DNA of 64,000 nucleotides from Guadua angustifolia (Eukaryota; Streptophyta; Magnoliopsida; Poales; Poaceae): the NCBI GenBank assembly GCA_036346375.1, contig CM070501.1, positions 32,260,539 to 32,324,538 on the forward strand. Direction: 5' to 3'. Made by a program: the position numbers and the translations under genes. Below, piece by piece: positions 33,443-45,894 of the stretch; position 1 is the stretch's first letter, and each line of letters begins with the position of its first letter. The notes beneath the pieces were generated by a model. The model had not been told where the DNA came from. It was given only the letters and a program-made list of their open reading frames with translations, and ran no database searches.

Positions 33443-36270
33443 GAAGCTTCTCACAGAGTACAAAGATTTTATTTACTGTTGCAGGTTATTACTTTTCAGC
33501 ATTCTTCTGAACAAATGAGCCACTGTTGTGATAATAAAGAGAAGACTGAAGGAAAACTTAATGCTTGACTGCTTGTAGCAATAGATGAGAATCTGATGGT
33601 TGAGTGCACTTTGCTTGTAACAACAATAGATGAGAATCTAGCTGGTTGAGCGTATTTGTGTTGGATTGGTGTACTTGGTCCAAAGAGGAGAATTGCCCTC
33701 TTTTTTCACTTTATATGGTTAATCTCAGTTTCACAAAACATTGTATAAACATGTTAATGGGTAAATCATAGAGATTCACGCATTGATTGTTCACAATACT
33801 CGAAGCCACATGTGCTCTCACTCGAATAGGCCTTCCACAAGTGCAGAAATGTTGGCACGGGTATATGATTCACCGCCTGCTGTTTATTGTATGTTTCCAT
33901 CTCATAAATATGTTTCCTTTTGCCTGCATGCTGCTGAGCATAATCGCAATGATCAACATAACCGAATGTCATAATTTTTTTACGTCTCTTTTGCAGGGTG
34001 AGATGAACCAGCGCATTAGAAAGACGGAACATAGCTGATGCTTGGGAGATTCTACAATGATCTGGATGGTGAGCTGCGGTCAGGGTTTAACTTATCGATG
34101 ATAATCGACCTTACCTAGCCGGTTTGATATCTAAAATCGCTCAATAAGCCGGTGAAATTCAAATGCAAATTCAAAAAAAAAATTTTTAAAAAATCAAAAA
34201 GTGTTAATTTTTTTGAAATTTTTTGTGTGAGGTCTTGAGGCAATGCTAATGATGTTGAAAAAATTTCAGATGATTATCATATCTATGTATTTTTTAAAAT
34301 TAAAACAGTGCTACTGTCTTTTTATATACCGCTCTCTTTTTGATTTTCTAGGGGCAATAAATGAAGCTTAATATTTCTTAAAAAAAATTGTATGAGGTTA
34401 GAAGCAATTCTAATGATGCTGTAAAATTTTCAGATGATGATCGGACTTGCGTATTTTTTAAAATTCTAAAAGTGCTATTGCCTTTGTATATGCTCTTGTT
34501 TTTTTTATTTTCTACAGGCACTAAATGAAGTCTAATATATTTGAAAATTTTAATACATCATCCGTGCTAACTCTTGATGGTACCATTAAAATTTAAGAGC
34601 ATGATCATGCTTGTAAATTTTTATAAAAATCTAACAGTGTCTTTGTTCCTTTTCATTAATTGTTGTTTTTTTCAGAAGCATTAAATGAATTCAAAAATTG
34701 TTGAAATTTCTCTAGATGTTTTATAGATTAATTAGAATTTTTTTTAATTTTGTTGCAATTTTATATGTATATTTAAAATTTTTAGTTTTCCTTCCGTGTG
34801 TTTAAAATCAAAACAAATCGTTTGAAAATAAAAAAAATTGTCGAAAATAAAAAAAAAATCGCTCAAAAATCAGTCGATAATCGAAGAAAACAGTAGAAAA
34901 TCAGTGAAAATCGCTCAATAATCGATTTTTTCGCACCGCCGAGTTCAAAATTCAAACCTTTTCAATTTCTACTGATTTTGACCTGATTTTGCTGGTTTTT
35001 GAAAATATCGATATCGATATTGTGAACTGAGGTCATATACTTTGCATTCAAGCGTCAATACATGCCTCTGCAGATTGAGCGTGTTCTTGAATTCGCAGGC
35101 GTCAGTGCGGCAGACAAGCACACGACACTTGGAATCCACCAAACGACATCACAATCATGATTGCATTGACTTCCAATGAATACACGAAACACGAGCACCG
35201 ATCTGTAAATAGCCCGTGGCCTGTGTACAACGAGTGGTCTGCCTTGTAAAAAACACAATAATAGAATTCGAATTCAAGCATTTTGCTGAGATCCTGTTTT
35301 GTCGTGCCTGCACTGCACAACTACTCGGTTTTGACTTTTGAGTCACACGCTAATGCCTAAGAGATGAACTTCATTTAGGTCGAAGGTTCAAGCATGAGAG
35401 CACAATCGAACCGTGTCCTCTTTCTTGTAGCCTGGGAGACGAAACTACTGTTTGGTTTGATGCTAACCCTTTAAAATATTTGTCTTATTAAATTTTTACG
35501 GTGTTGATCAGATTTTATAAGTATTTATTTTGCTACTAATTTTTGATAGAGAAGGAGCAAAATTTCTTTAAAAAAAACAGAGAAAATAAAAACAAAACAA
35601 AAACACTGTAGCTCATATTAACACATAGAAAGGGAACTCTTGCGTACCTTTTAACAGTGGTAGGTTGATATAGATTTAGTATGTTTACATGCAAAATTGT
35701 AAACTTAGTGAGCATCGGTTCTCTATTGCGATAAGTCATTAGCATCGTATCCATCACGGCAGAGGAGCTACTACAGTGCCTTTGCTCGGAAGGACAAGTA
35801 CCGTTGTATCTAAGCTCGATAGGATGGTGTATCATAGTGCCCGAGCTTAGTTGGTACCTGAAATAGTATTAGTAGCTTGTCTGCTATGGTAGAAGCGATA
35901 CTGAAGCTGATAGAGGAGCATAATAGGTGATATGTGTCGTTTATCGATGTTTCTACTGTTAAAAGAGATCTGAATTTATGCTTTTATTCTAGTGAGGACC
36001 AAAATGACAAAAAAACACGTGAGAGAGGCCAGACTCCAGAGCTTCCCGCGGCCGAAACAAACGAGAGGAAGAGGAAGAGGAAGAGAGAGAACGGAAAAAT
36101 TAATGATTTATCCTTATTTATTTGTGCCATTGTACCAATTAAGCAAATCATCGCGACAAGCAGATCAGACTGGGATAGTGCGCATTCATTTGCGTTGCAT
36201 CTCTTTTCTGGAAGCACCCAGTCGCCCGCTCCCTCCCATCCGCCGATTCCCTCGTCCTCGAGTCTCCTCC
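33443..36270. other. Intergenic stretch, CtpA to CorA-like gene
   Basis: It includes the CtpA 3' UTR (about 33443-33700), a low-complexity AT-rich block with a three-copy repeat (34130-35040), and sequence without visible genes. From 35540 to 35840 only short frames occur. The CorA-like promoter should lie just before about 36270; a purine-rich segment (36060-36090) precedes the leader. Confidence 0.5.
34225..34720. repeat. Three diverged tandem copies of a ~165-bp AT-rich unit
   Basis: Units begin near 34225 (GTGTGAGGTC), 34390 (GTATGAGGTT) and about 34555. Each carries, in order, a CTAATGATG-like word, a TTTTCAGATGAT.ATC-like word, TTTTTAAAATT..AA.AGTG, and a (G)GCA.TAAATGAA word before an A/T-rich end. 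The third copy is the most decayed. The flanks (34080-34160 and 34850-34960) contain related words AATCGCTCAATAA, which suggests that the whole block is one inserted element. Confidence 0.65.
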
Positions 36271-36298
36271 TTCGGGAACCACTCATCCCCTTCGAAAT

Positions 36299-36322
36299 CT
36301 CAATCTCTCTCTCTCTCTCTCC
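36299..36322 (+). repeat. CT microsatellite in the leader of the CorA-like gene
   Basis: About 24 bases of near-perfect CT dinucleotides lie in the presumed 5' UTR. Pyrimidine dinucleotide tracts are common in grass leaders. Confidence 0.7.
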
Positions 36323-36705
36323 GCATCTGTGGAACTAGTAGAGTTGTCCCGTGCATCGTTGATTGGAAGTCTCGCCCCGGAACTAGGAGCTGCTGGTGCT
36401 GTAGCCGCCGGTGCTGCGATCTGATTTCCGGCCGCCGTATCTGTAGCCCTAGTTTGCTCGCTCGAATTTCGCAAGCGCTTCTAATTGGTACTCCTCTGCT
36501 TTGTCTCACCGTAGCGATCATTAGATGGGTACTAGCTCGCGCATGCGCGCTAATTCCAAAGGGTCTAGCTGTTTGAGCTTCGTGAGCCCTGGTCCTCAGC
36601 TGTTTGCGCTGATTGCATGGTTGGGTAAATCAGTATTGACATACACCCCTGCTCGGTGCTCATGCAGTTTTTCCCTGGCACAGGTAGAATCGAAGGGAAG
36701 AGAAG

Positions 36706-39700
36706 ATGACTGATGTGGATGAGCAGCAGCTGCCTCTGGTCAGCAGCGTGTCCAGGGCGCAAGATGGCGGTGCCAAGTTAAATTTGGGGAAAGAACACAG
36801 CCCAGGGAGCGAGCTCTGGACCGATGGGCTCATCTGTGCTTTCGAGCTCGTCAAGGGTCACAGGAAGCCGGCTCGACACAAGTCGTGGCCAGCAATTGAG
36901 CTCATGCCGGAGAGAGGGGCTGCTGCGAATCTGAAGAAGCACACAAGTAGGAATGAGCATCGCATTGTGACTGCGAAACTAGATGAGGGCAGTGGAGTGG
37001 AAAACCCCCGGCAGACGGAGTTCAGTGACGATCCTTCTGTGCTCAACGACAGGCCACCGTACGCTGGGGAAATTCTGGATCACAAATGGGTGCCCATTGG
37101 ATGGTCTAGGATCGCTGAGCTGGTCCAGAGGGTTCAGTCGGACGCCAGCTGGGACAACGAGCAGGTGGAGATAATCGACAGTGAGGATGATTACACGGTA
37201 GCTGACCTTGCGGCTCCATACTGGCAGCGTCCGGTGGGGCCTACATGGTGGTGCCATGTCACTGCAGGCCATCCCTCGGTCGACGCGTGGTTGAATAGTG
37301 CTCACTGGATGCATCCGGCTATAAGAACTGCACTGAGAGATGAAAGCCGACTGATAAGCGATCGGATGAAGTACCTTCTCTATGAGGTTGTCTTTCTGAT
37401 TCTCATTTATTTTGAGATGCTTTAAATTATGTACAGAATTTTCTGCCTGTAATCTGTTTGTGATTCAATACCTTCTTAACTGGTTACACTTGAATACCCT
37501 GCAACCTGTAGTGTAAACACATTCTCTGCCTGCATTTTTATATTTGATGTATCTACACCTGTTTGCTGTTTCCTTTAACCCATTGCTTCGAGTTTCTAGT
37601 GAATTTGGTGTCCCACATTCCGGGAACTAATCAGACTATTGAACTATAGTTTTTTTGTCACTATTTATTCTTAAAACTTTTCAGAATGCACATGTCGCCG
37701 GCTCTCATGATCAGGGGAGCACCAACAGCAATTGCTTCAGACTCTGTTGCATAATAATTATCATTTGTAGTGACATAATAATCGCACTATGGCCTAATTG
37801 GTGGGCCAGGACAGCTTTAATATAACTATAGAACTTATCTTAGATTTGTCAAAGTTGAAGAGCTTTTACCTGCCAGCACATTGTGTCAGAACTTATCTTA
37901 GATGTGTTTTTTTTTTCAGCTACATCATATACGTTTGTTTTTCAATGGGTTCTGTTGAACTGTTGTTCTATATTAGCAAAGCATTGCCAAAATTGTTTCC
38001 ATTATGGAGTATATGCATCTCTGTTTCTGATAACTCTGCATTGACAACCTGAAGAAGTAGGCATGTCTATACTTTTTGGTCAAATTATTCCGCATTAGTT
38101 TCTTCAATAGTTCTAATTGCTGATGTCAAAATTAGTAGTTTATTGAACTGTGCTGGTGGCCTGGTGCTGAATGCTTTTAGTGCATTTAATCTACCTGATC
38201 ATGTGTTACAAAGAAAAGAATTACTCCGATTATGATTCATACAATAGCTCGATATCTAGCAGATCCAGTGTTGATGTGCTGTGCACATCGATTTATGGTA
38301 TAAATTTCTGTTAGCTATTCAGGTCCCTGTTAGAGTTGCTGGAGGACTGTTGTTTGAGCTTCTTGGTCAGTCAGTTGGAGATCCAAATCATGAAGAGGAA
38401 GACATACCCATTGTACTTCGGTCATGGCAGGCACAAAACTTTCTTGTAACTGCAATGCATGTCAAAGGCCCTTCATCCAACATAAATGTTTTAGGAGTGA
38501 CTGAAGTGCAGGTATCAACTGAAAGTTTCTAGCTTGTAATTTTCATCTTGATGTGCTTATAAAAATCTTTCCAGGAGTTGCTTATTGCTGGTGGAAGTCA
38601 AACACCTAGATCAGTTCATGAAGTAATTGCACATTTGGTCAGTCGTCTTTCACGATGGGATGACAGGTGCTTTCGATATATTACCATCACTTTTCTTTTT
38701 TTGTTTGTTTGTTTAGGATGTTTGATCAATAAGCAGATCATTCTCCCTTGCGTCAGTGTAATCATATGGCATTTTCTTACCCAACTTGAGCTTATGATAA
38801 GATAGGTTTTGAAAGAGGTTTCAATAGATTGAACTTTATGTAGAAAGTCAATGAGGCTTCTTAATTGCTTTGGCTTCTCTTTGCCAATGAGGCTAAACAA
38901 TGAAAGTCAAGCCCAAAAATAAGAACTGGATGGGCCTTATCTTAATCTTATCTGAGCTATGCCAAAAGGGCCGATGGTGTTCTATTTATTTGCATAGGCA
39001 AGCATTTAATTCTGGATGAGGACTTTCAGGTTTCAAGACTCAGTTTTTCTAATCTTACACTCTCTTTATCTGATATTCTGATTATAGCGTTGACATTACT
39101 GAAAGTATCATTCAGTTTCTAAAAGAAAATGCACTTTGTTTGCTTTAGGAATATGTTTTATATACTTCACAAATATGCTATGATAATTTGCTACAACCTG
39201 TACCAACTGTTAGTGTACAAATATTTACCACAAAACCTAATAGTTTATTTATCTTGAATCTTCAATTTCCATACCCACAACTGTATTTGTTATATCTAAA
39301 CAGTGGTGTCTACTCACAACAAAGATACTCACAGTTGTGTTTGCCTTGTTATTTTAGATTATTCCGGAAATATGTCTTTGGGGAAGCAGATGAAATTGAA
39401 TTGAAATTTGTGAATAGGTAAGTGAACTGAACAAACATGTCTCAACTGCCAGAACATTTTATTTGAACTGATATGTCAATGTCCTAAAATGGGATGATTT
39501 CATAATATTTTAAATTCACAACTCTCTATTAATCACATATTCAAAATATTCAATTCACAGGAGAAATCGTGAAGATCTGAATCTAGTCAGCATCATATTG
39601 AATCAGGAAATCAGAAGGTTAGCAACACAGGTAAGTGTGCTACCCTAATTTACCTTTTCGGTATTATTTTGAATTTTCGATCAACAAAATAGTCATTGAA

Positions 39701-40591
39701 AATTTGTAAATCCAAAATAGAAACTGGTTTTATCTAGAGACTTCTACTGATTGGATTCTGTGAGGAAATTTAACATATGATTAGAATATTTAACATGATG
39801 AAGCTTTTAACACACAACATTCATGCATGCTATTCTCCATTTAATAGTATTTCATGATCTGGGACGTATAAGAACATAAGCAGCCCTGCTATAGGTGATC
39901 AGGGTTAAATGGTCACTGCATGCAAGGGAAGAGATCATACATGAGCTTCTCCGACATTTGAGGGGAAACGCCACAAGAGCTATTTTAGAAAGTATTAGAA
40001 AGTGTACAAGGGAAATGTTGGAGGAGCAGGAAGCTGTCCGTGGTCGCTTGTTCACTATTCAGGATGTTATGCAAAGCACTGTTCGTGCATGGTTGCAGGT
40101 ATACACAGTTCTGCCACATCTCTACACAAACTAGAGCTATTGTTGCAATCTCCTGGTAGACTTGGTATTGATAGGGCGTCAAATACTCAAATTTCTCCCT
40201 TCTCCAGGATAGAAGCCTTCGTATCACCCACAATTTGGCTATTTTTGGAGGTGGTGGCATGGTTCTATCCATAATCACTGGCCTTTTTGGAATTAACGTT
40301 GATGGCATACCGGGAGCTCAGAACACTCCATATGCTTTTGGCTTGTTTGCGGGACTTCTCTTCTTTCTTGGAATCGTTATTATCAGCGTAGGAATGCTGT
40401 ATCTTGGGTTGCAAAATCCAGTGACCAATGAGAAGGTAAAGGTGAGGAAGCTGGAGCTCCAGCAGCTGGTTTCAATGTTCCAGCATGAAGCAGAACAGCA
40501 CGGCAAGGTCAGGGAAGGTCTCAGTCGGCACCACTTGTCACCGAGTTCATCTACGGCCGCCTCCGATGAAGGCTTCATTCTAATTTCCTGA
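36706..40591 (+). CDS. CorA-like Mg2+/divalent cation transporter family protein
   Basis: This is a plant CorA/ZntB-like membrane protein, expected to form an oligomeric cation channel or transporter; substrate and membrane are unknown. Seven coding exons join in frame: 36706-37386, 38323-38511, 38575-38666, 39358-39417, 39561-39630, 39895-40098, 40208-40591. They give about 559 residues. The N-terminal ~230 residues are soluble and Trp-rich (DLAAPYWQRPVGPTWWCHV). A long helical region follows (HAREEIIHELLRHLRGNATR, then ESIRKCTREMLEEQEAVRGR). Two C-terminal membrane segments then appear, around GGGGMVLSIITGLFGIN and AGLLFFLGIVIISVGMLYLG. The signature after the first segment is GIN, not the canonical GMN of CorA. 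A 5' UTR intron probably ends at 36683, 22 bases before the start codon. The C-terminus is Ser-rich and probably cytosolic. Confidence 0.9.
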
Positions 40592-41102
40592 GATGAGAGA
40601 TCATGCTGAGGTCAAAGCCATGTTTGAAACTCTGAAATCTGAAATAGAAGCAGGGTACTGAGGTATATGATGTTCAATATGATCTGATGTTGAAACAGGC
40701 TGGCTCCTTTTTTTCCGTGGCTGGCGTTGCTATTTCTTGTTGTACCTAGGAACGATGGATCAAAACCTCAAGCCTCCTGGCTGGAACTAGCTCCGAACGA
40801 TTCTAGCTAGGAAGTTTCTTACTGAATTTTCAAATCGGAGTGAGCAGTATGGAACCTCCAAGTGCAGGTTCTAGCTTTGTACTCGGAAAGGAATGGGTCA
40901 GAAGGATGGAAACCACAGGTAAGAATCACTACTGAGTTAGAAATCGCGCTACTTATAATCACATACCAAACTTGTATTCATGTTGAATTCCACTTCCACG
41001 GCTGCCAAGGACTGTCTAAGCATGGCACCATGGCATCTCAGATCATCTGGCATTTGTAGTTCTCATGTGTCCTAATAAGGAAAATTTGTCTATGAGGTAC
41101 CC

Positions 41103-41284
41103 GGCTGTTTGCCTGAACTACCGCGCGGCCCGACCGGTTTGGGAGGCTTATTTCCGGTCGGAATCCCTATAGATTAAAATCTCGGCTCATTTACAGAGAT
41201 CTCAGCGGAGAAAGCTTAAAATCCCGATCCATCTATATGGATCCTGGCTGGGAACTGGGAATGGGTTTCCCAAACAAAGCCTAG
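41103..41284. mobile_element. MITE-like segment
   Basis: The left end GGCTGTTTGCCTGAACTACC resembles the right end read on the opposite strand (GGCTTTGTTTGGGAAACCC). The spacing is ~180 bp and the inverted match is imperfect. Confidence 0.4.
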
Positions 41285-41735
41285 GTGTAGGTGGTTTTCA
41301 CTTGGGATTGCATTCGCACGGCCTGTAGCCGCCCTAAACCAACCCTCCAAAGTCATCGCAGGTTTCTTTATCTACTCTTTAGCAGCCATTAGCAATTGAA
41401 GATTTGTTCACCTAAAACAGAAGCCTTTACTGAATGATGTGTAGATGTGTGAATCGGGAGGAGTGCAAGTTAAATAAGTGAAGCAACAAAGGCACCAATG
41501 ATTAATTCGGTCCTTTAGAAAAGGAGGAAGGTGGCAAAACTTGCAAAACAAGCGGGCACTAATCATTGGCATCCTGTAATCATGTGCTGAAGACAAAAAC
41601 TAATCACCGATTGCAAGGACCATGCATCTGCCTTCGAATTTTAGCAACCTAGGGAAAATTGCAAGACCGAAACGTGCAAATGATTAGTGCCAGCAGTTAC
41701 TGACACCAACTAATCCCCCACAAAAAGTAGCGGAC

Positions 41736-41841
41736 TTGTGTAAACACCTTTGATCCAAGTAAATTAGGGGAAAATACCTTTGATCAACCGGCGTGTGGAA
41801 TTGTGTAAACACCTTTGATCCAAGTAAATTAGGGGAAAATA
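41736..41841. repeat. Perfect 41-bp direct repeat
   Basis: The same 41 bases, starting TTGTGTAAACACCTTTGATC, occur at 41736-41776 and 41801-41841, 65 bases apart. The spacer also contains ACCTTTGATCAACC, a partial third copy. Complete identity suggests a recent duplication. Confidence 0.95.
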
Positions 41842-41997
41842 AAGCTTCTCAGATGGGACAACAACAGATTTGTGCTTTTATGGTAAAATTAAGGACCCAT
41901 AAGGCTTCTATACAAGGGTAACGAAATCTGGTAACTATAGTCATGCCTCTGAAACCAGTTCCTCCTGGTAGCCGAAATGATAAATAAAGACGAAGAA

Positions 41998-42114
41998 AGT
42001 GCTTCTATGCTCCCCTAAAAGAAAACTACACATATCCTAAAGTAAATGAGTTGAAGGACTCATCTACAGAAAACTAAGAGGAAGGCAATTCTTTTAGGGG
42101 AATATAGAAGCACT
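41998..42114. mobile_element. Short inverted-repeat element (mini-MITE)
   Basis: AGTGCTTCTATGCTCCCCTA on the left is matched on the other strand by AGTGCTTCTATATTCCCCTA at the right end, about 24 bases per arm with two mismatches. The element is only ~117 bp. Confidence 0.75.
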
Positions 42115-42298
42115 TCTCGAAAAGGAGAAAAAGAAGGGAAATGAGCAGCTTGCTCCTAACTGATTTTGCCGCCACAGCCTCCAGATGCAAATTGTAAACC
42201 TGTTTCACTCTATTAAAGTATTTAATATTGAACAAATGAGCTGTTATTATCAAATGACTTCAGGTGTCCTATTTTCTGTGCTTGTTCAGAATTGGAGC

Positions 42299-44593
42299 TC
42301 AGGCATCAGCACTGTTCGAAATATCCTCTACTGACTGCTGCGACTCGACATCAATGCTTCCCATCTGGCTGTGCCTTTTCTCATCCTTTCATTAACAAAA
42401 GGAAGCACACAGTTAGTTATACTTATGTTGTAAAAATAAAAGCTCCAAGAAAGATACTAATTTGTGTCTACTAGATGAAAGAACAGAGAACAAGGATTGG
42501 AGAAGTACTTGGTATGCATTCTGAACTTTTTCAAGCATTTGGACGACATGGCTCATCTTTGGCCTCTTCTCAGCATCAGGATCAACACACTTCAGGCCAA
42601 CCAAGATTGCCCGCTTAAGGGCACGTTTAGGTGGTTTAATCTCGAGGTTTGGATCCACTACCTCCTCTGCCCTCTTATTGGTAACCATCATTTTAATCCA
42701 ATCTACAAGATTCGCCTGTAACAACAGAGAAAAGAGTTGTAAGGACTAACAGAGTGTGGTCTACACCAATTGCCTGAAATTGGAAAAGCTCTACCTCATC
42801 TGCAGGCTTACTGTAATCAACTGGATCCCTAGCTGTCACAGATTCCAACAACACAACTCCAAAACTGTAAATATCACTCTTTTCATTTAGCATCCCACTA
42901 TTCGCATATTCGGGTGCAACATACCTAACATCAGATTAAGAAGAAGAAAATTAGGAGACAGACTTATTTCTGAATGAACAACAGAAAAATTATGAGCGAG
43001 ACAAAGATGAAGAGGTCGATAGGGCGCTATACCCATATGTTCCCATCACTCTTGTATTGATATGGCTTGTGTCAGAATTCAGAAGTTTGGCCAACCCAAA
43101 ATCAGAAACCTTGCTGTTGAATTCATCATCAATTAAGATATTACTTGACTTAATATCTCGGTGGACCACTTTGGGGTCTATGGCTTCATGAAGGTATGCA
43201 AGCCTGAAAAATCGTGAAATCCATGTAATAGTCAACAATCCTGAGTGAACTTTAACTGCTATTGTTTGTTAACCATGATGTAGGGGAAAATATCCTGAAA
43301 GACGTCCAAACTTACGCTTTTGCAGTCCCAAGAAGAATCTTCATACGGTTTTCCCAACTAAGAATACCACGTTGACTCATGGCCCCGTGAAGCCATTGTT
43401 CTAGGTTGCCATTGTTGACATACTCATAGACAAGCATCCTGCAGTTAAATGTTCAGAACAAGTCCATATACAAAGAAAAAGCTTATGAGAAGAACTATGC
43501 CTATTATAGTTCAAGTCATTTATTTGGCAAAAATTAATAAACATGAAGCAAGGAAACAAGGGAAACACAAACTAGCATTATGCAAAGGGGAAAAACATTC
43601 TAATCATGGTATTGAGCATTCATTTTCCATTGTAATACTCAGAGCACAAGTCTAGTTGATATATCATGTGAACTTGCACAAGGTGGGTGTATACAAACTA
43701 GTTGTAGTAACTTCATAATATTTCAAGACGGAAAGCAAACTAAAAGGAAGAAATGGTCACCTATGAATTCCTTCCACACAGTACCCCAGAAGCCGCACCA
43801 GATTTCTATGCCGAACATGACCGATGGCTTCAACTTCAACTCTAAATTCCTTCTCTGCCTGCCCACTGCAAACTCAGTTGACACATATTAGCTCAAAGTC
43901 AACATAACAGTAAAATCACTAAGATAAGATATACACTTACACATTGTTAAGGATCTTCTTTACAGCTACCTCAGTCCCATTCACCAGCTGACCCTTGTAG
44001 ACAACTCCATAGCCACCCTCTCCAAGGACATTACTCTTTGCAAACCGGTTTGTTGCGTACTCCAGGTCCCTCAAGGTAAACCAGTGGCCCCAGCCCAAAT
44101 GTGATAACTCTGGCAGGCCAACCAGCGGTGAAGCTGTCGCAAATCCATATGGTGAACTGCCTTTCCTAGCCGGTCCTGAGCTGCTGTAATCTTCAGAATA
44201 TGAACTTCCAGCCTTCTCTATGTTGTACACTGAGCTGCATTGGCTGAATGCATCGACATCGACAGATCTACTCTCTGACAAATGTGCCACACCCTTCATC
44301 TGTGTATATTTACCATGAACTGGCATGAAGGGCGCTCCGCTGTCATGCAGACTTTGTGCATCAACTCTGTCAACGTTGATTTCCTTTGACACAATAGGGA
44401 TCTCTGCCTGCGATATACTGTCCAACGCTTTTCCCGTCTTCTTTTTCCTTCGGATCGAAAGCCACAACGCTATGATGAACAAAATTGCCATCAGTATTCC
44501 AATGCCAATGGCAATCAAGACCCATACTCTCAGACGGAACACGGGTGTTGTCCGTGACAAGGCTGCGCTGATGGAATTGTTGGGTGACGACAT
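42299..44593 (-). CDS. Receptor-like Ser/Thr protein kinase (single membrane span)
   Basis: The gene encodes a membrane-anchored kinase of the plant receptor-like kinase superfamily, similar to the At3g17420 (GPK1)-type group. Exons join in frame as 44593-43941, 43865-43761, 43438-43316, 43203-43033, 42924-42795, 42715-42509, 42385-42299. They give about 491 residues. The extracytosolic part is only ~20 residues with no signal peptide, then one membrane helix (VWVLIAIGIGILMAILFIIA) and a basic stop-transfer RRKKK. The kinase domain shows the glycine loop GEGGYG, the ATP-binding Lys in VAVKKIL, the catalytic loop HRDIKSSN (an RD kinase), DFG, and APE in YVAPEY. All key residues are present, so it is probably active. 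The tail is acidic and Ser-rich (VESQQSVEDISNSADA). No ligand-binding ectodomain exists, so a co-receptor or signalling-adapter role is an inference. Confidence 0.92.
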
Positions 44594-45221
44594 ATTCTAT
44601 TCAGTCGGTCTGATGAACGATCGAATGGATGTTTGCGTAATTCAGAATCTTGTGACGATTTGCCAAAGGAATTTACAAACTTATCCTAATTGTTTTATCT
44701 GTATAAGAAAGGAAAAGGTGCATTAGCCAACCCTGGAACCTAAAGTAGCACATGAACAAAACTGTAAAAGTAAAGGGTAAATTTGTCTCTACAAGAAAAG
44801 ACGAGCACATGCACATGACAGCCCAATTCTTCCATGTGGGGGAAGAAATTATCATTTGCATATTACTGGACAGAAGGTTTCGCACAAGCAAACTAATCAA
44901 ACAGCAACATGGTCATTGCAAGGGGAGACCACCAAGAACTCGTGATGAACTCTGGACTGTTTATTCAACAACCACGCTTAAACAAATTCTTCAAAAAATA
45001 CATCAAATGCAACATGTAGGGTGCTCGAAAGAATCTGGAAAACGTGCAAGGAACTTCAGTTCTGCCGACATCACGGCACACCAACTAAAACGGGACAAAT
45101 GATCAGTTCTCCCCACCATCAATCACAAGACCCAACAAAATTCAGAGGAGCAGGACAAGTCAACACCTTAAAGACAGAGGCCGATTGATCCAACAAACAT
45201 GAACGGGAGAACAAATTACCT

Positions 45222-45263
45222 TCACAGGGCCTCCAATTCAGACCCATTGCACAAGAATTCCAT
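45222..45263 (-). promoter_or_regulatory. Small upstream ORF in the kinase leader
   Basis: In the presumed leader of the receptor-like kinase, an ATG at 45263 (minus strand) opens a 13-codon frame that ends in TGA at 45222-45224. The stop lies just before a good donor GTGAAG|GTAATT at 45220/45219. The matching acceptor would be TTCATCAG just upstream of the kinase start. It could reduce translation of the main frame. Transcription start is unknown and other ATGs exist in the leader. Confidence 0.35.
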
Positions 45264-45439
45264 CGAGAACTCCGCCGCGCCCCCTCAGAAATGGAAAAGC
45301 CGGGTTCTTGCTGGGCGCTGTTCTCACCTGTGAGGAGTGGCACCAAAATGCGGAGATGGGAGAAGGGCAAGTGGCCTTTGCTCCTTTGCAAAAGAGAGGA
45401 AGCCAGAAAGACGAACACAACACACACATGCACACATGA

Positions 45440-45470
45440 AGGGAGAGACTAGAGAGAGAGAGAGAGAGTA
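45440..45470. repeat. GA/CT microsatellite in the kinase promoter or leader
   Basis: A run of AGAGAG dinucleotides lies about 850 bases upstream of the kinase start codon. On the gene's strand it is a CT tract, common near grass transcription starts. Confidence 0.75.
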
Positions 45471-45894
45471 AAGGGGAAGCAAAGGGAGGAGACGGGGAGG
45501 AGGAAGAGAAGAGGTTGCAGTGTTTGGAATTAAAGGTGAGGTGGGGGGAGGAAAAAGAGAGAACCCATTAAAGGGAGGGTAGTTATTAAGAAAAAAAAAA
45601 GAATGGGGGAGGAGTAAATTAATGCTGGGGATGGTTGAGAACTGCATGTGGCGGGTGAGAAGGGAAGTCAAACGTCCAGGGGCTTTGCTCTGCTTCGCTG
45701 GAAATGCAAATCTTATTGAAAAATTCCCACTTTGGAATTAACGGCCTTGATCTTACCATCTTTGCCCCAGGTCAGGGCTCCTGTACATCTTTGAACCACC
45801 GAGTTGCAAATCTTAAAGCAATATGGTTAATAATATCTGAATACTCCTATGATTGTTCCATACTTGCATATCGCGCCTTCAACTAGTTAAAAAC

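Larger units (their letters stand above)
40592..42298. other. Convergent intergenic region
   Basis: It holds the 3' UTR of the CorA-like gene and the 3' flank of the receptor-like kinase. Seen inside are a MITE-like segment (41103-41284), a 41-bp direct repeat (41736-41841) and a short inverted-repeat element (41998-42114). No gene is visible. Confidence 0.6.

Noticed and set aside
36283..37314. Antisense frames over the first coding exon of the CorA-like gene
   Set aside because: They are shadows of the plus-strand coding exon. No motif or splice logic supports them.
42413..42508. Continuation of the kinase frame beyond 42509
   Set aside because: The conserved kinase ends at a GTACTT donor. 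The alternative exon at 42385-42299 gives the normal acidic tail, so the read-through is intron.
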